Shown one piece after another: positions 51,801 to 59,348 of a stretch of DNA of 64,000 nt. Both the position numbers and the translations under genes were made by a program. Location of the stretch: NCBI GenBank assembly GCA_907163375.1, contig CAJQUW010006345.1, positions 682,001 to 746,000 of the forward strand, written 5' to 3'. Each line of letters opens with the position of its first letter. The stretch's first letter is position 1. A model generated the notes under the pieces. That model searched no databases. It worked only from the letters and a program-made list of their open reading frames with translations, and was not told where the DNA came from. This DNA is from Prostheceraeus crozeri. Taxonomy: Eukaryota; Platyhelminthes; Polycladida; Euryleptidae.

Positions 51801-52494
51801 ATGAATGCACGCTTGATACTTGCAAAATTTTTGACAGCGGGAAAAAATATTATCCAGCTTTCATGATCTGAAGCATATTTAACACTAGAATTTGTCGTCT
51901 TTAAAACGACTTCTTCATACATTTTCGAAAAATTACAATTTTTTCAAATTCGGTTATCATGATATTTTCAATTCCGACCTATATTTTCAAAAATTATACA
52001 CTTTATATTTGTGAAACTTAATTAAAAGAATAGCATGTGATAAATATGTTAGGCAATTTAGATTGTCGATTTTTGAGATGGATGTAAATTTTGATGCTTA
52101 ATAATATCTCTCATTCTATTGCATCTGTTGATAAACAAACGCAAGTAACATGGTCAAGCGGTCGAATTCTTGAAGAAGGGAATTCCATTGCGAGTAAACG
52201 ATGTAACTCGAAGAGAAAGTAATACTACTGCGACTCATTTATTGATTGATGTAATGTCACAGATGAGAGATAATGACCTGCTCTATTCTGCCCGTTATTA
52301 TTCCAAGCTCAATAATATCCCTTACTAGTGAAACTATACGCGATAAATAAATGATAATAACATGGCAAAAGTTAGCTTACTTGTGATTCATCCTTGGAAT
52401 ATGCGCGAATAATTGGTGTGAGTTTGTGAGAAAATTGAACAGACTTCCAACAGCGTAGGCACCAAAGGCTTCGTCCAAGAATTCTCGTGTTCAT
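15783..52494 (-). CDS. CRLS1: Cardiolipin synthase (CRLS1), 6 coding exons, complete model
   Basis: Exons 52494-52381, 48947-48810, 45482-45353, 28571-28486, 24323-24163 and 15879-15783 join in phases 0, 0, 1, 0 and 2 into 241 residues plus stop; human CRLS1 is 301. The enzyme condenses CDP-diacylglycerol with phosphatidylglycerol to cardiolipin in the mitochondrial inner membrane. Residues 1-38 are Arg-rich without acidic residues until the end, like a mitochondrial presequence. WTVPNGITFARMGLSPYLG matches the family's PN-ls-R-a-P-lGy opening. The CDP-alcohol phosphotransferase signature D-x2-D-G-x2-A…G-x3-D-x3-D is complete (Asp83, Asp86, Asp105, Asp109), with Lys91 where Arg is usual. Later segments (LILLRDVALI, KYNTFLQLLLI) match the human order. 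Introns make up 98% of the 36.7-kb span and are full of repeats. Confidence 0.92.
15985..17893 (+). mobile_element. CR1/L2-like LINE, deleted, split by a hAT insertion
   Basis: The 5' part reads NNPKFFSNM (from about 16100), then after a frame change KSKQRSSPTIGPIKD…NIFKELY (16122-16235). An internal deletion then removes the reverse transcriptase catalytic core, and the thumb/C-terminal part resumes with LQADLDEISAWSRKWQLRLN…DLGVVISNDLKA…RTFVSRDPDVLHRLY (16270-16600). Further frame changes follow, then FFNPVTAR. After the hAT the frame goes on in RTRGHDFK and ends WNSMPPDIVNSTSPPSFKKR with a stop near 17750. The 3' end at about 17893 is GGGTGTAATAAAATAAAAAT, a CR1/L2-style tail. Confidence 0.88.
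16841..17584 (-). mobile_element. hAT transposon copy 2 (deleted), BED-finger relic
   Basis: Ends CAGGGATGCGGAGTCC (16841) and reverse complement ending 17584. The 8-bp target duplication is CTGCAAGG/CTGTAAGG (16833-16840 and 17585-17592), one mismatch. Four ATAGGACTCCGACTCC-type subterminal repeats. The minus-strand frame about 17110-17021 reads HINKIGGVESHASNLKRHL then INFHKK, the second half of a BED zinc finger. Same family as 2450-3152. No catalytic domain remains. Confidence 0.92.
18220..19692 (+). mobile_element. Second LINE relic (CR1-like reverse transcriptase), decayed
   Basis: Fragments in changing frames follow the order of a non-LTR reverse transcriptase: IEDVESYIRNIGKWSCGPDG (18270-18330), SGEVPPCLKVADIRSI then SLPLLSKILESRF (18400-18540), YLWIKSFFNGR, SVRSAVPQG (near 18840), and VNYADV near 18930, where the catalytic motif is normally YADD. 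After a gap come VKLLGVTFSSNISCH and the thumb to about 19692 (SLSKASNRTSNLWNLRR…). It differs in sequence from the LINE just upstream. Confidence 0.82.
23221..23285 (-). repeat. tRNA-like sequence (SINE head or tRNA pseudogene)
   Basis: On the minus strand TGGTAGAGTG fits a pol III A box and, 35-40 bases on, GGTTCAAACC fits a B box. The T stem and acceptor do not pair well, so this is not a working tRNA gene. A degraded SINE 5' end or tRNA relic is the best reading. Confidence 0.4.
24163..24323 (-). CDS. CRLS1: CRLS1 exon 5
   Basis: 161 bp; acceptor TTTCCACAG, donor GTGAGT; phase 0 in, phase 2 out. Encodes a variable stretch then ATQVSKYNTFLQLLLISSTM and AAPIFDFVNAWPLQCLW, matching the human FISKVNTAVQLILVAASL and AAPVFNYADSIYLQILW. 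Confidence 0.9.
24511..24534 (+). repeat. ACCGCATTTTCTCG repeat end
   Basis: ACCGCATTTTCTCGAATAAA resembles the ends at 49188-49224 (minus strand) and 60386-60412. Such ACCGTATTTTCTC…AAGC sequences commonly mark MITE ends in invertebrate genomes. Confidence 0.4.
25442..26657. mobile_element. TTAA-flanked TIR element, Kolobok/T2-like
   Basis: The left end AGGTGCAGTTCGGTCAAATT (25442) and right end in reverse complement AGGTGTAGTTCGGTTAATTT (ending 26657) agree at 17 of 20 bases, and both abut TTAA (25438-25441, 26658-26661). TTAAAGG ends with TTAA duplication are typical of the Kolobok/T2 group; piggyBac shares TTAA but usually starts CCC. The only sizeable frame inside is 25611-25850 (+), 79 codons beginning MLGDELVRRKRINAQG, in which I recognise no transposase or THAP motif, so the element is probably non-autonomous. 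Confidence 0.78.
28486..28571 (-). CDS. CRLS1: CRLS1 exon 4
   Basis: 86 bp between acceptor CATTTCAG and donor GTAATT; enters in phase 1 and leaves in phase 0. Encodes ALTGLILLRDVALILGTFVM then RFRALPKQ, paralleling the human [20 protein letters not shown] then RYRTLPTP. A predicted membrane helix lies around the Arg-Asp pair. Confidence 0.88.
32337..32466. mobile_element. Short hAT-like MITE (130 bp)
   Basis: CAGGGATCGCAATT at the left (32337-32350) is perfectly inverted at the right (ending 32466). Inside are ACGGAAAA motifs near both ends. The flanking octamers TTTCCATC and CTTCTACC agree at 5 of 8, a plausible eroded duplication. No coding potential. Confidence 0.75.
34231..35360 (+). 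mobile_element. tRNA-derived SINE interrupted by a hAT element
   Basis: The head 34231-34295 contains an A box (TGGCACAGTGGTTAAGTGC) and a B box (GGTCGAGCC, near 34284) at tRNA spacing. It is followed by the SINE body GAAGTTGTCAGGAAGGGCAT and, after the hAT, by its tail (about 35297-35360, GTCAGCACCGTCC…CAGTATGGGG). The two halves are separated only by the hAT and its duplication. The exact 3' end is uncertain. Confidence 0.75.
34356..35288 (+). mobile_element. hAT element (Charlie/ZBED-like ends), deleted
   Basis: Ends CAGCGGTTCTCAAACTCT (34356) and AGTTTGAGAACCGCTG (to 35288), the well-known CAGNGGTTCTCAAAC type. The target duplication is CTCTAGAT/CTCGAGAT, 7 of 8. Frame 34620-34991 (+) encodes the C-terminal hAT dimerisation region: LPALWLSISEVYPQLFQRAL then LLPFATTYLCESGFSAF and KDKYRVRLPAISDLRLDLSK. 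The DNA-binding and catalytic parts are missing, so it is a deletion derivative. Confidence 0.92.
41857..43784 (-). mobile_element. Penelope-like retroelement (RT plus GIY-YIG), broken, between inverted ends
   Basis: Minus-strand coding blocks in order: an N-terminal part (about 43690-43294) with DKGNATVIMN and HIYGMPKIHKPG; a reverse transcriptase core (43273-42893) with VSFDVVSLFTNVPL and the catalytic RYVDDTF; and a C-terminal part (42871-42155) ending in a GIY-YIG-type nuclease (VYEIDCEECSWKYVGETKR). It is broken in a few places and looks 5'-truncated at a (TA)n run. The block is bracketed by AGGGATGTCTATGAATAATAT (41858 onward) and its reverse complement (to 43783). Confidence 0.9.
43693..43715. 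repeat. (TA)n microsatellite
   Basis: About eleven TA units directly against the 5' end of the Penelope-like coding sequence; probably part of the insertion junction. Confidence 0.9.
45353..45482 (-). CDS. CRLS1: CRLS1 exon 3 (catalytic signature)
   Basis: 130 bp; acceptor ATTTTCAG, donor GTAAGT, exit phase 1. Encodes LDGYIAKRFPSQKSNLG then AMIDPTADKVMIG, i.e. three of the four conserved Asp residues of the CDP-alcohol phosphotransferase motif, and ends at LTYNGLLP (human LTYADLIP). Confidence 0.93.
46500..47280 (+). mobile_element. 3' fragment of a non-LTR retrotransposon with a Cys/His finger
   Basis: The fragment begins with FPCSTCHKGVGSDSVQCIVC then HLRTHKRCSG (46515-46610), the Cys/His finger that in one widespread LINE group lies in the C-terminal half of the polyprotein (PCxVCxKGVGxNSIQCxxC). 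Then, in shifting frames: ATLSARVLSGWREFRELSLF, MISCMMGVSLKDMLAS, LKINSLRWFGHYLRKPLDN, and a basic end with DTANRKLWRKSVRK. Several frame changes and stops; it is a dead 5'-truncated copy. Confidence 0.82.
47522..48185. mobile_element. hAT-like MITE, diverged ends
   Basis: Left end CAAGAGTTATCAAAAAGTAA (47522); the reverse complement of the right end is CAGGGGTTATCAAAAATAAA (48185). The two are about 80% alike over 20 bp. The flanking octamers are similar but not identical (ATAGCGAT, ATGCGTAA). The body is AT-rich with repeated ATCAATTAATTGC motifs and no coding potential. Confidence 0.55.
48810..48947 (-). CDS. CRLS1: CRLS1 exon 2
   Basis: 46 codons, phase 0 at both ends; acceptor TTTTTAG, donor GTATGT. 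Encodes VWKVWTVPNGITFARMG… to GASDL, equivalent to the human NPWTIPNMLSMTRIG…GLTDL. The first Asp of the catalytic signature is the last Asp of this exon. Confidence 0.9.
49188..49224 (-). repeat. ACCGTATTTTCTCC repeat end
   Basis: On the minus strand TTTACCGTATTTTCTCCGAT followed by TAGTGCCACCCCC; similar ends occur at 24511 and 60386. The other end of any element was not found. Confidence 0.4.
50092..50144 (+). repeat. Direct repeat of TCGGGATCC(T/C)GGGATTAA
   Basis: Two 18-bp copies (50093-50110 and 50127-50144) differ at one base. The core is palindromic (TCGGGATCCCGGGA). Probably the end of a MITE; no inverted partner seen. Confidence 0.55.
51287..51760 (-). mobile_element. L2-like LINE 3' end, 5'-truncated
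   Basis: Minus-strand pieces KKRIQYKVCFLAWRYFSG and MAPDYLT (51715-51635), then after a frame change FSSFGAVVWNRLPYNIDSA and LNFFLKTSFF (51480-51380), match the conserved C-terminus of L2/CR1-type reverse transcriptase ORFs. The 3' end GCGGTATAGAAATAAACG runs into (ATT)n near 51287-51300, the classic L2 tail. Confidence 0.85.
52381..52494 (-). CDS. CRLS1: CRLS1 exon 1 (mitochondrial presequence)
   Basis: 38 codons beginning MNTRILGRSLWCLRCWKSV; basic and hydroxylated residues with no acid until residue 35, as expected of a matrix-targeting peptide. The donor GTAAGC at 52380 leaves phase 0. The start is the only ATG in this frame. This exon is the least conserved part, so it rests on phase, targeting character and position. 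Confidence 0.75.
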
Positions 52495-55000
52495 AAATGC
52501 TACTAAAAACAAAATAATTGGGTACATTAGACTTCTCAAAGATACTTGATTGGTGACACGAGCAAAAGTTTTACAATTTCGCTAAAAATTTATGTCCACA
52601 GAATGTTCGTAAATTAACGCAAAATTTATGTCAAATAACAGAGGCTCGATTTATCATCATTTGACCCTGAGACGTTATTCATCTCATCTATGCTTTTGAA
52701 TAATCTATCATGCATATATACATTACACATGCACTGCACACGTAACGCAAGAAAATTGCAAAACACAAAATGCTCGTAGGTTAAACGACTGCAATGCTGG
52801 TACGAAATTCTGAATTCAGTTGTTGAATACTTCAAGAATTTTTGGTCATGAAATTTGTTCTCAAAATGTTAAACAATAAGAAATCTGCAGACTTATTTCC
52901 GCAGAACATGCCGGCCTATCGTTTGCCTATAGCTGCTACTCATCCACCTCTGCAAAACTGCGTCATCCACCAAAGAGCGCACAAATTGGCTTACAGGAGC
53001 TCTTTGTGCACATGAAAACAAGTGACAATCAAAAATATATGCGCACTTATATTGACTTCAATTATGCCCAAAGAGGAATTGGCACTTCAATTTGCAAGCG
53101 AATAAAGTGACATAACTCTATATGAAAATTTTCCTCATTCTACGTATATAGAAACAAATGCGATCATATTAATGAATCCGAATTAATCCGAACAAAGAAG
53201 ATAATAAAGTGTATTTATATTTAAAAATGTGCTGGAATAATTCCAAGCCTCCGTCCCTTTGTTCATTTTATGAGAAATCGACAAGGAAGTTTAGTCAAAC
53301 ATATCCGATTTTGCTCAAACTCGAGGTTGTTGACATTTGTGAAATTAATAGGCGATGCTTCGAGTTTTTTTGCCTCAACTCAACACACTTTCCAAGAAAA
53401 AGTGGTTCAAATTCGACAGAATTGCATTTTGCTAGTCGATCTAAATCCCTTGGTACAGATATCGAACCGTATAAATGACGGGCGATTGTGTGAAAATCAT
53501 ATGCATTTCTTTGCATCGTCGATTCACAGAAGTCGATGATCAATTTTGTACGCAAACTCGGTAATTATTTGCTAAATATCAAAAACTAGTTTTGCCTTAA
53601 AATCTTTGCTTATTATAGTCGTTCATCATAACTGAGCAGTAACTTATTTTTTTGATTTTCTTTTCATCAAATGATTGCGGAAAGAGTAGCTCAAGAAAAA
53701 TGGCATAATTCTAAGGCAGGGCTTGTAAATGCTGAAAATGTAAGACGGAACAATCCAAATTCAAAACAGTCGCAACAACGGAACAATCGCGAACAACACA
53801 TTCGCGTGAATGACAGTTCAATAACTGTGGTAATGAAATAAAGCCTGATTTGAAGCTTCACGATCTTCAACACTGAATACTGACAATTAGAAGCAAACAT
53901 GACTGTCTAATTCATGGAAACTTTCTGCTAATAAACTAAGTAACTCAAGATTTGTGCTACATGAATTGGGATACTAATGTTTGATAGAAAGGAAAAACGG
54001 ACGAGATGCAAAAAAGACGGAATAGACGAAGAAGACTGACATTTACGAACTCAACTAAGGCCACTCGTCGTTTATTTTCGGAGGATAATTTCCAGACTCA
54101 TTTAAAAAACAAATGGTAAAGTAACACATTTCATACTTGTATTTTTCCAAAAAAAAAATTAGACTTTCATATAGTTAGAAGGACTGCAATACTGAAATTA
54201 TCATGTGGTTCATGACCAGTGCATTCGAACAAGTTTCAGTTCGCTCAGTTCCTCCTTCATTTGGCGATTTTGGTCGGTCATTCAGTTCAAAAAGGCATCC
54301 CCGCACATAATTGGTATCAGACCATTTCTGCAGACACCAACGATTACAAGGGAATTTTAATTCATAACATGTCTGGTTGTCACACAAGCTGCTGCATGAC
54401 CGGAAGCTAGAAAAACAGATCATAGACAATGAGAATGGATTGAAGTGATATATGATGAAAGTGTTGATGTGGGAATTGCAACGAACTCCTATGAGATTTC
54501 ACTTCAAGTGCGATGTCTTGTTGCACAAAGTGGACATTGAAGCATGAAGACGATGCAGTGTGGTATGAGGTTCCAAGGAACGCAAGACAAGAAACAAACA
54601 GCTTCAAATCGATCGTCGAAGCGACTTTAGCACATTTCATAATGTAGTCTACATTGAAAATGAAAATTACAAAACTTTTTTATCTTATCACAATTCAAGA
54701 GTATAATAGCTTTCTGGAGAAAAATTGAGCTCAGCAATCTCGCCACATGTGGACAGAAGGAATATCTTCTCTTCTGAAAATAATGAGAATCGTTGATAAA
54801 ATGCCCAGAGTAATTCAGGCGCTTTGATAGATATTTATGCATTGTTGGCCAATATGGCCATTGTTACGTAAAACCTTCTTGAAAGCCTTTTACTTTTATG
54901 CACTCTTCTGTCTTCAATAGTTGGTCTATCATGGTTCAAGTCAATGCCAATGACCTTATATGAGCGTCTTTGAATTCGCTAAAGCCTCGAAGACAAGGTC
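52495..55000. other. Region upstream of CRLS1
   Basis: AT-rich. Several open frames of 60-90 codons on both strands (53209-53555, 54175-54842), none with a recognised domain or splice support. The CRLS1 promoter should be in the first few hundred bases; I see no defined element. Confidence 0.5.
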
Positions 55001-56060
55001 TTTGAGAGTGCAATAAATAACGGACACGCGTATTCGATTCTTGAAAAAAATTGTTGCCTGACAGATTTGATGGAGCTCACGAAGATACGAGCTTCTTTGA
55101 TTTTCGTAGAATGTATAACCGTCGGTAGACTTTTGTATTTATGTTTTTACTTTGATTTTCAATCGAATATGCGAGTATTTGTCCCATTCTTTGTTTCTGT
55201 ATGCTTCCCACTTTTGATCAGCAAGACACATCGTTGAAGGTGTAAGCCACTCCTTATTGGTCATTTGAACTTCACGTTTGGGAATGCAATCAGTTAGAAG
55301 ATCCAACAAAAAAATAATTTTAGGATGAGCACCGACCAAATAGAATCTTCCATCACACCAAAGAACACTTCCTAATCAACTGAAGAAAGGATTTCATCGA
55401 GGAGCTGGATGCCTGATTTACGAAAATCATGTATAGTTTGCGTACCACTGTCAGCATGTAATTCGAGGGGATTTTTCATAATGGTGACATGATCAGAATT
55501 TCCAATGGCAGCATGAAATAATACATTTTTGTAAATACCGCAAAAAGAATCAGCGACAAGGATATGATCATAGCAGTAAGGCACTTTCTCCTCGAGTAAG
55601 CCTTGCCGGCCGCCGCAAATCACACAACACTAAGTCCATGCATAATTCTTCGCATTTGAATCGTTTGAGATCACTCATAATAATGTTGTAATTTGAATTG
55701 TCATTTAGTAATTCGCCCACAGTAATACAGAGAATCTCGCTAATTGTCTTAAACACACCATGAGAAATATTTGGAGGAATGTAAGAATGAATGATTTTTT
55801 CAGATGTTGCACGGCAATAGTATCAATTTCATTAGAGATGAAATCGATAATCTTCGATCTCTTAATCACAAGTCTTTCTCGTACATGTACAGCATTATTC
55901 CACCTCCTTTATATTAACGTCATAAACGATTCTGTCTCAACCTGCAATCCGACAGAATTACAGTCAATGGAATTGTCTGGCAAAAATTTGGATATCCGGT
56001 TTCATCGTCATGACATTCTTATTAAAAATACATTTCGTTTTTCCAAAACATAAATCTCCT
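55000..56060 (-). mobile_element. LINE relic: AP-endonuclease part
   Basis: Minus-strand blocks in order: VIKRSKIIDFISNEIDTIAV (about 55880-55820), then NYNIIMSDLKRFKCEELCMD then LVLCDL (about 55715-55630), where NxxxxGDFN is expected and the motif has decayed to MSDLK. Then YDHILVADSFCGIY and IGNSDHVTI (55570-55470), the SDH motif of the endonuclease; then NKEWLTPSTMCLADQKWEAY (55260-55190). This is the endonuclease-to-linker order of Jockey/CR1-type LINEs. Multiple frame changes; no reverse transcriptase core follows. Confidence 0.8.
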
Positions 56061-56454
56061 CAGGAGATTTTCGTACGACTTGCATGATTTGATAAATATG
56101 AATATGAATCAATTTAACATTGCTCTTTACTAGATGAAACACAACTGCTTAAATTGCTATAAAATTCCCATTTCAACCAATTGTAAAAAAGCATGCCCTC
56201 TTTTAGAAACTTTGTACTCAAATATAAGTGCATGCATTATGGGACTATTATGTCGGATGATTCTCTTGATGATAATATCAGTGGACGCAACATTCACAAA
56301 CTTCTAAAAAATTTCAAAAAACGAAAGAGCCATTACAATGATGCCATGAGAAACCGAACGGAGCATTTTAGAAACCGGTTTTAGCAATGGTTCTATTTCT
56401 TTCATAGAAAACATAATCTAACAAACGTTTATTTTAATTGGGTGTTTGACATAA

Positions 56455-57025
56455 CCTGACGCCAGTTGAAGCCAAGGGGACGACAGCAGATGCGAAGGGG
56501 AGGCTACAATAGAAGTCAAGGGGCGCCATGAAAGCTTATGGGCAGCAGATGAAGGCTAAAAGGGGCATGGAAACTAAAGGGGAGCCACGTGAAAGCTAAA
56601 GGGGCGCCAGTAGATGCCAGGATGCGCCTGCAGAGAAGCCAAATGGGTGCCGGTGTAAGATAAAGGAGAGATGGTAAAAGCTAAGGGCGACAGTGACAGC
56701 GAAGGGGGAACCAGTGGATGTCAACGAGCGCCTTTGGTAGCTAAGGGACGCCATAAGAAGACAGGAGGGCACCGCTGAAAGCTGAGGGTGCCAATGACAG
56801 CAAAGGGGGCGCTAGTAGAAGTCAAAGGGCAGCCGGTGAAAGCAAAGGGGCGCTGGTGAAAGCAAGGGTGAGCCAGTAGAAGCCAAGACGGCCTTGATGA
56901 AAGCTAAAGGAGCGCAGGTCAAAGCGAAGGGGCGCCAGTAGAAGCCAAAGGGTGCTGATAAAAACTAGGAATGCACCATCGAACCTAGAGAGGCGCCGGT
57001 GAAAGCTATGGGGACGGCCAGTAAA
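56455..57025. repeat. GC/purine-rich minisatellite, 22-24 bp degenerate unit
   Basis: About 25 degenerate copies of a unit close to AAGGGGCGCCAGTAGAAGCC (plus 2-4 bases). Purine-rich on the + strand and much more GC-rich than its surroundings. The minus-strand open frame 56822-57097 is a product of the repeat and not a gene. No inverted ends found. Confidence 0.85.
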
Positions 57026-58493
57026 ACTAGTATTATGCCGATGCAGTTTCATGGATAATAACAAAACGATTTCTTGTTCTACACAATACCTTTTCATTAG
57101 GCTACTACTTAGGCAAAAGGGGAGAAGCCGGAAGAATCACATCCCTGGTCTAACTTCGCATGTCTGTCAATTATTACTCAAATATCAGTAAGAACCTAAC
57201 TAGCTCAATTTTACTACAATCAGATGATATTTGCCAGTAGGCGCACCTATGTCATTTCCCAGTTACAAAACATTTCAAGCCAGTCAAACAATATTTCAAA
57301 GCAGTGTCATGAAAATGGCACTCAGCCTACAGCAATGCACCTAAGTGAATAGATGAAGCAATCGGAGCCTGTGCGTCTTCCTAAGATGGAAATTTACTGT
57401 TGAGAGCCTTGTGATATGATTCCCTTCCCCAACATAATAAAAAAAATCTTAAATTTCATGGAATTTTTACAAATCTTCGCTGAATTCTAATTCTTGCATC
57501 TATTAGTGAATTTTAGCAGACAGCCCCGAGAAGCATAGAGCACCTCAACTGGAGAAAAAAATTCCTGGGGACGTCACTGAATCCCATGCTCCAACAGGTA
57601 TGAATGAGAAGCCGATGTCCGACTGGACAATAATAGTGCCGGTAGTAAAATATGATTTAAATGGATCCTAGTATTTGCTGAATGACCGTCATGGATCGAA
57701 TTATTTTCATCATTGTGACCAGGAATCACGAAAATGTAGAAATCAAAAGACTGCCATGTCACTCCATTCGACTTTTTCAAATAAAATGGCTAACTAAAAT
57801 TGACATCAACCAATCAACATAATCTATGAAGCCATTCAATTATCTTCCTGCAAATGTGTCGTAGTGTTAGATAGTGATGATAGGCTAAAAAATGCAATAA
57901 TTTTCAAAAATGGAAATTTTTTTTAATTACAAAAAATTTCATCGATCTATGTTGAGCAGGAAAAGCGAGCTAGGCGAAAGTTTCATGTCTCCCGTATATG
58001 TGGTCTAATAGACCTTCATTTCACATACTTCGGATATTTTTTTTACTGGACAGATTATGTGGTAGAGGGTGATTGTCATGTCAACGCAACTGACAGGACA
58101 GACCCTCTCCCTTAAATCCAAAAATATTTATGTGTAGTGTCACGAAATTCGTGACACTATCTCTCATGGCTTACAAAATGCTCTGAAAATTAATTAAAAA
58201 TATCCCATGTTAAGTAGAAATATTTCTACTCAAATATACTGGATACGTATACTTTAGAACGTCATTGACATGCATGAGTAAAATTGAATTCATAGCACAA
58301 ATATTCGAACAGAAGAAGGAGATGCATTGACTAGTAAATTTGTGTCCTAAATTGTAGTGTCGCTAACATGCATATTTTCGAAAAATTTTCAAAATCGACA
58401 AAGGCTTTCTCAGAGCCGATATATGTGTGAAAGACAGATGCTGTGGTTGATTGATATCTACTGACATTAATGCTCATTTGTGCTTTATTTTAG
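57026..58493. other. Unassigned AT-rich sequence
   Basis: Contains the palindrome at 58135-58159 and otherwise nothing I recognise. The minus-strand frame 57574-57780 (68 codons) has no known motif. Confidence 0.5.
58135..58159. repeat. Perfect palindrome, 12-bp arms
   Basis: TAGTGTCACGAA, one central base, then TTCGTGACACTA. Perfect dyad symmetry within AT-rich DNA; could be a protein-binding site or the relic of a tiny inverted-repeat element. Confidence 0.8.
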
Positions 58494-58655
58494 GAGATAC
58501 AGACTCACGAATCTCACGGGTAGTAAGTGTAGTGTCTCTCACGTTTTGGAAATGGACACCTGCCAACCAACCAAAGAATCTGCAAAAGCAGTCATAAAAT
58601 ACAACACGACCTCCTCTTACAGTGCCGCTGTTGTTTTAGGATGTCCAGCTGATGA
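58494..58655 (+). CDS. Candidate host exon of unknown function, truncated by a MITE
   Basis: After an acceptor TTTATTTTAG (58484-58493) an open frame with coding-like composition runs RYRLTNLTGSKCSVSHVLEM… to SYSAAVVLGCPADD, meeting the left end of the hAT-like element at about 58656. No domain recognised; two NxT sequons (NLT, NTT). Past the element the sequence would read on in frame for a short basic tail (VQKQSRKRRSSCIL) and a stop. Whether this is an expressed exon is unknown; an isolated chance frame is possible. Confidence 0.35.
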
Positions 58656-59348
58656 CACGGCTGCCAACCCTTGTCGGGTAAAAATCAGGACACCCATTTC
58701 AAAAAATCGGGACAAAAACGGAGCACAAAAATCATACCTCTTGCTTCCATTTTATACGCAACTATAGCATTTTGATGTGTGTTTTGTTTTTCATCTGTTT
58801 TGTTGGACCTAATCTGGCGATGATTCTTATATTTCGCAGACAAACGCATATCAGTCATGAACTACCGAAATTCTATAACAGAAGAAAAGCATCTACCGGT
58901 ACATCCTATTAACGACTATTTCTGCTTCGTCACCTTCCAACTAATTGATTCAATAGAAAAATATGGGCTCGTAAGCACTAAGATAAAAATGACCATTGTG
59001 ACTAGCAAAAAAATAAAAAATGCGAGTTGGTGTCGAGTTGGACAATTTCTTGAGTTTGTACAAATAGAATGTTTCTTTATGTTGTTACACTCATTTTTCG
59101 CAGAAAGAAATCGAATACATATTTTAGTTTCAGTGAAAACAATATTTCAAAGGAAGATAGGAGGCCTATGAACGTTGAAACAGTGTGCATAAGAAATTTT
59201 GACCACAACACCTAACTTCGCCTACAAAAACAGTATCCAAAAAATCGGGAGAGTCAAATTTCGAGAATTTCGAGGGCAAAATCGGGCAAGGAAATTTTTT
59301 GGCAAAAAATCGGGACGTCCCGATAAAATCGGGACAGTTGGTAGTGTG
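58656..59348. mobile_element. hAT-like non-autonomous element
   Basis: Left end CACGGCTGCCAACCCTTGTC (58656); reverse complement of the right end CACACTACCAACTGTCCCG (59348). The shared C-x-CT-x-CCAAC start and AAAATCGGGAC repeats near both ends fit a familiar hAT MITE type. TGATGA lies at both junctions, compatible with a diverged 8-bp duplication, although exact ends are ambiguous by 2 bp. The open frames inside are not transposase-like. Confidence 0.6.

Larger units (their letters stand above)
48948..52380 (-). other. CRLS1 intron 1
   Basis: Contains a MITE-type end (49188-49224), a duplicated TCGGGATCC motif (50092-50144) and an L2-like LINE 3' end (51287-51760). The remainder is AT-rich and unremarkable. 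Confidence 0.65.

Noticed and set aside
56822-57097. 91-codon minus-strand frame
   Set aside because: Lies in the 22-24 bp minisatellite, has no homologous motif, and is a repeat artefact.
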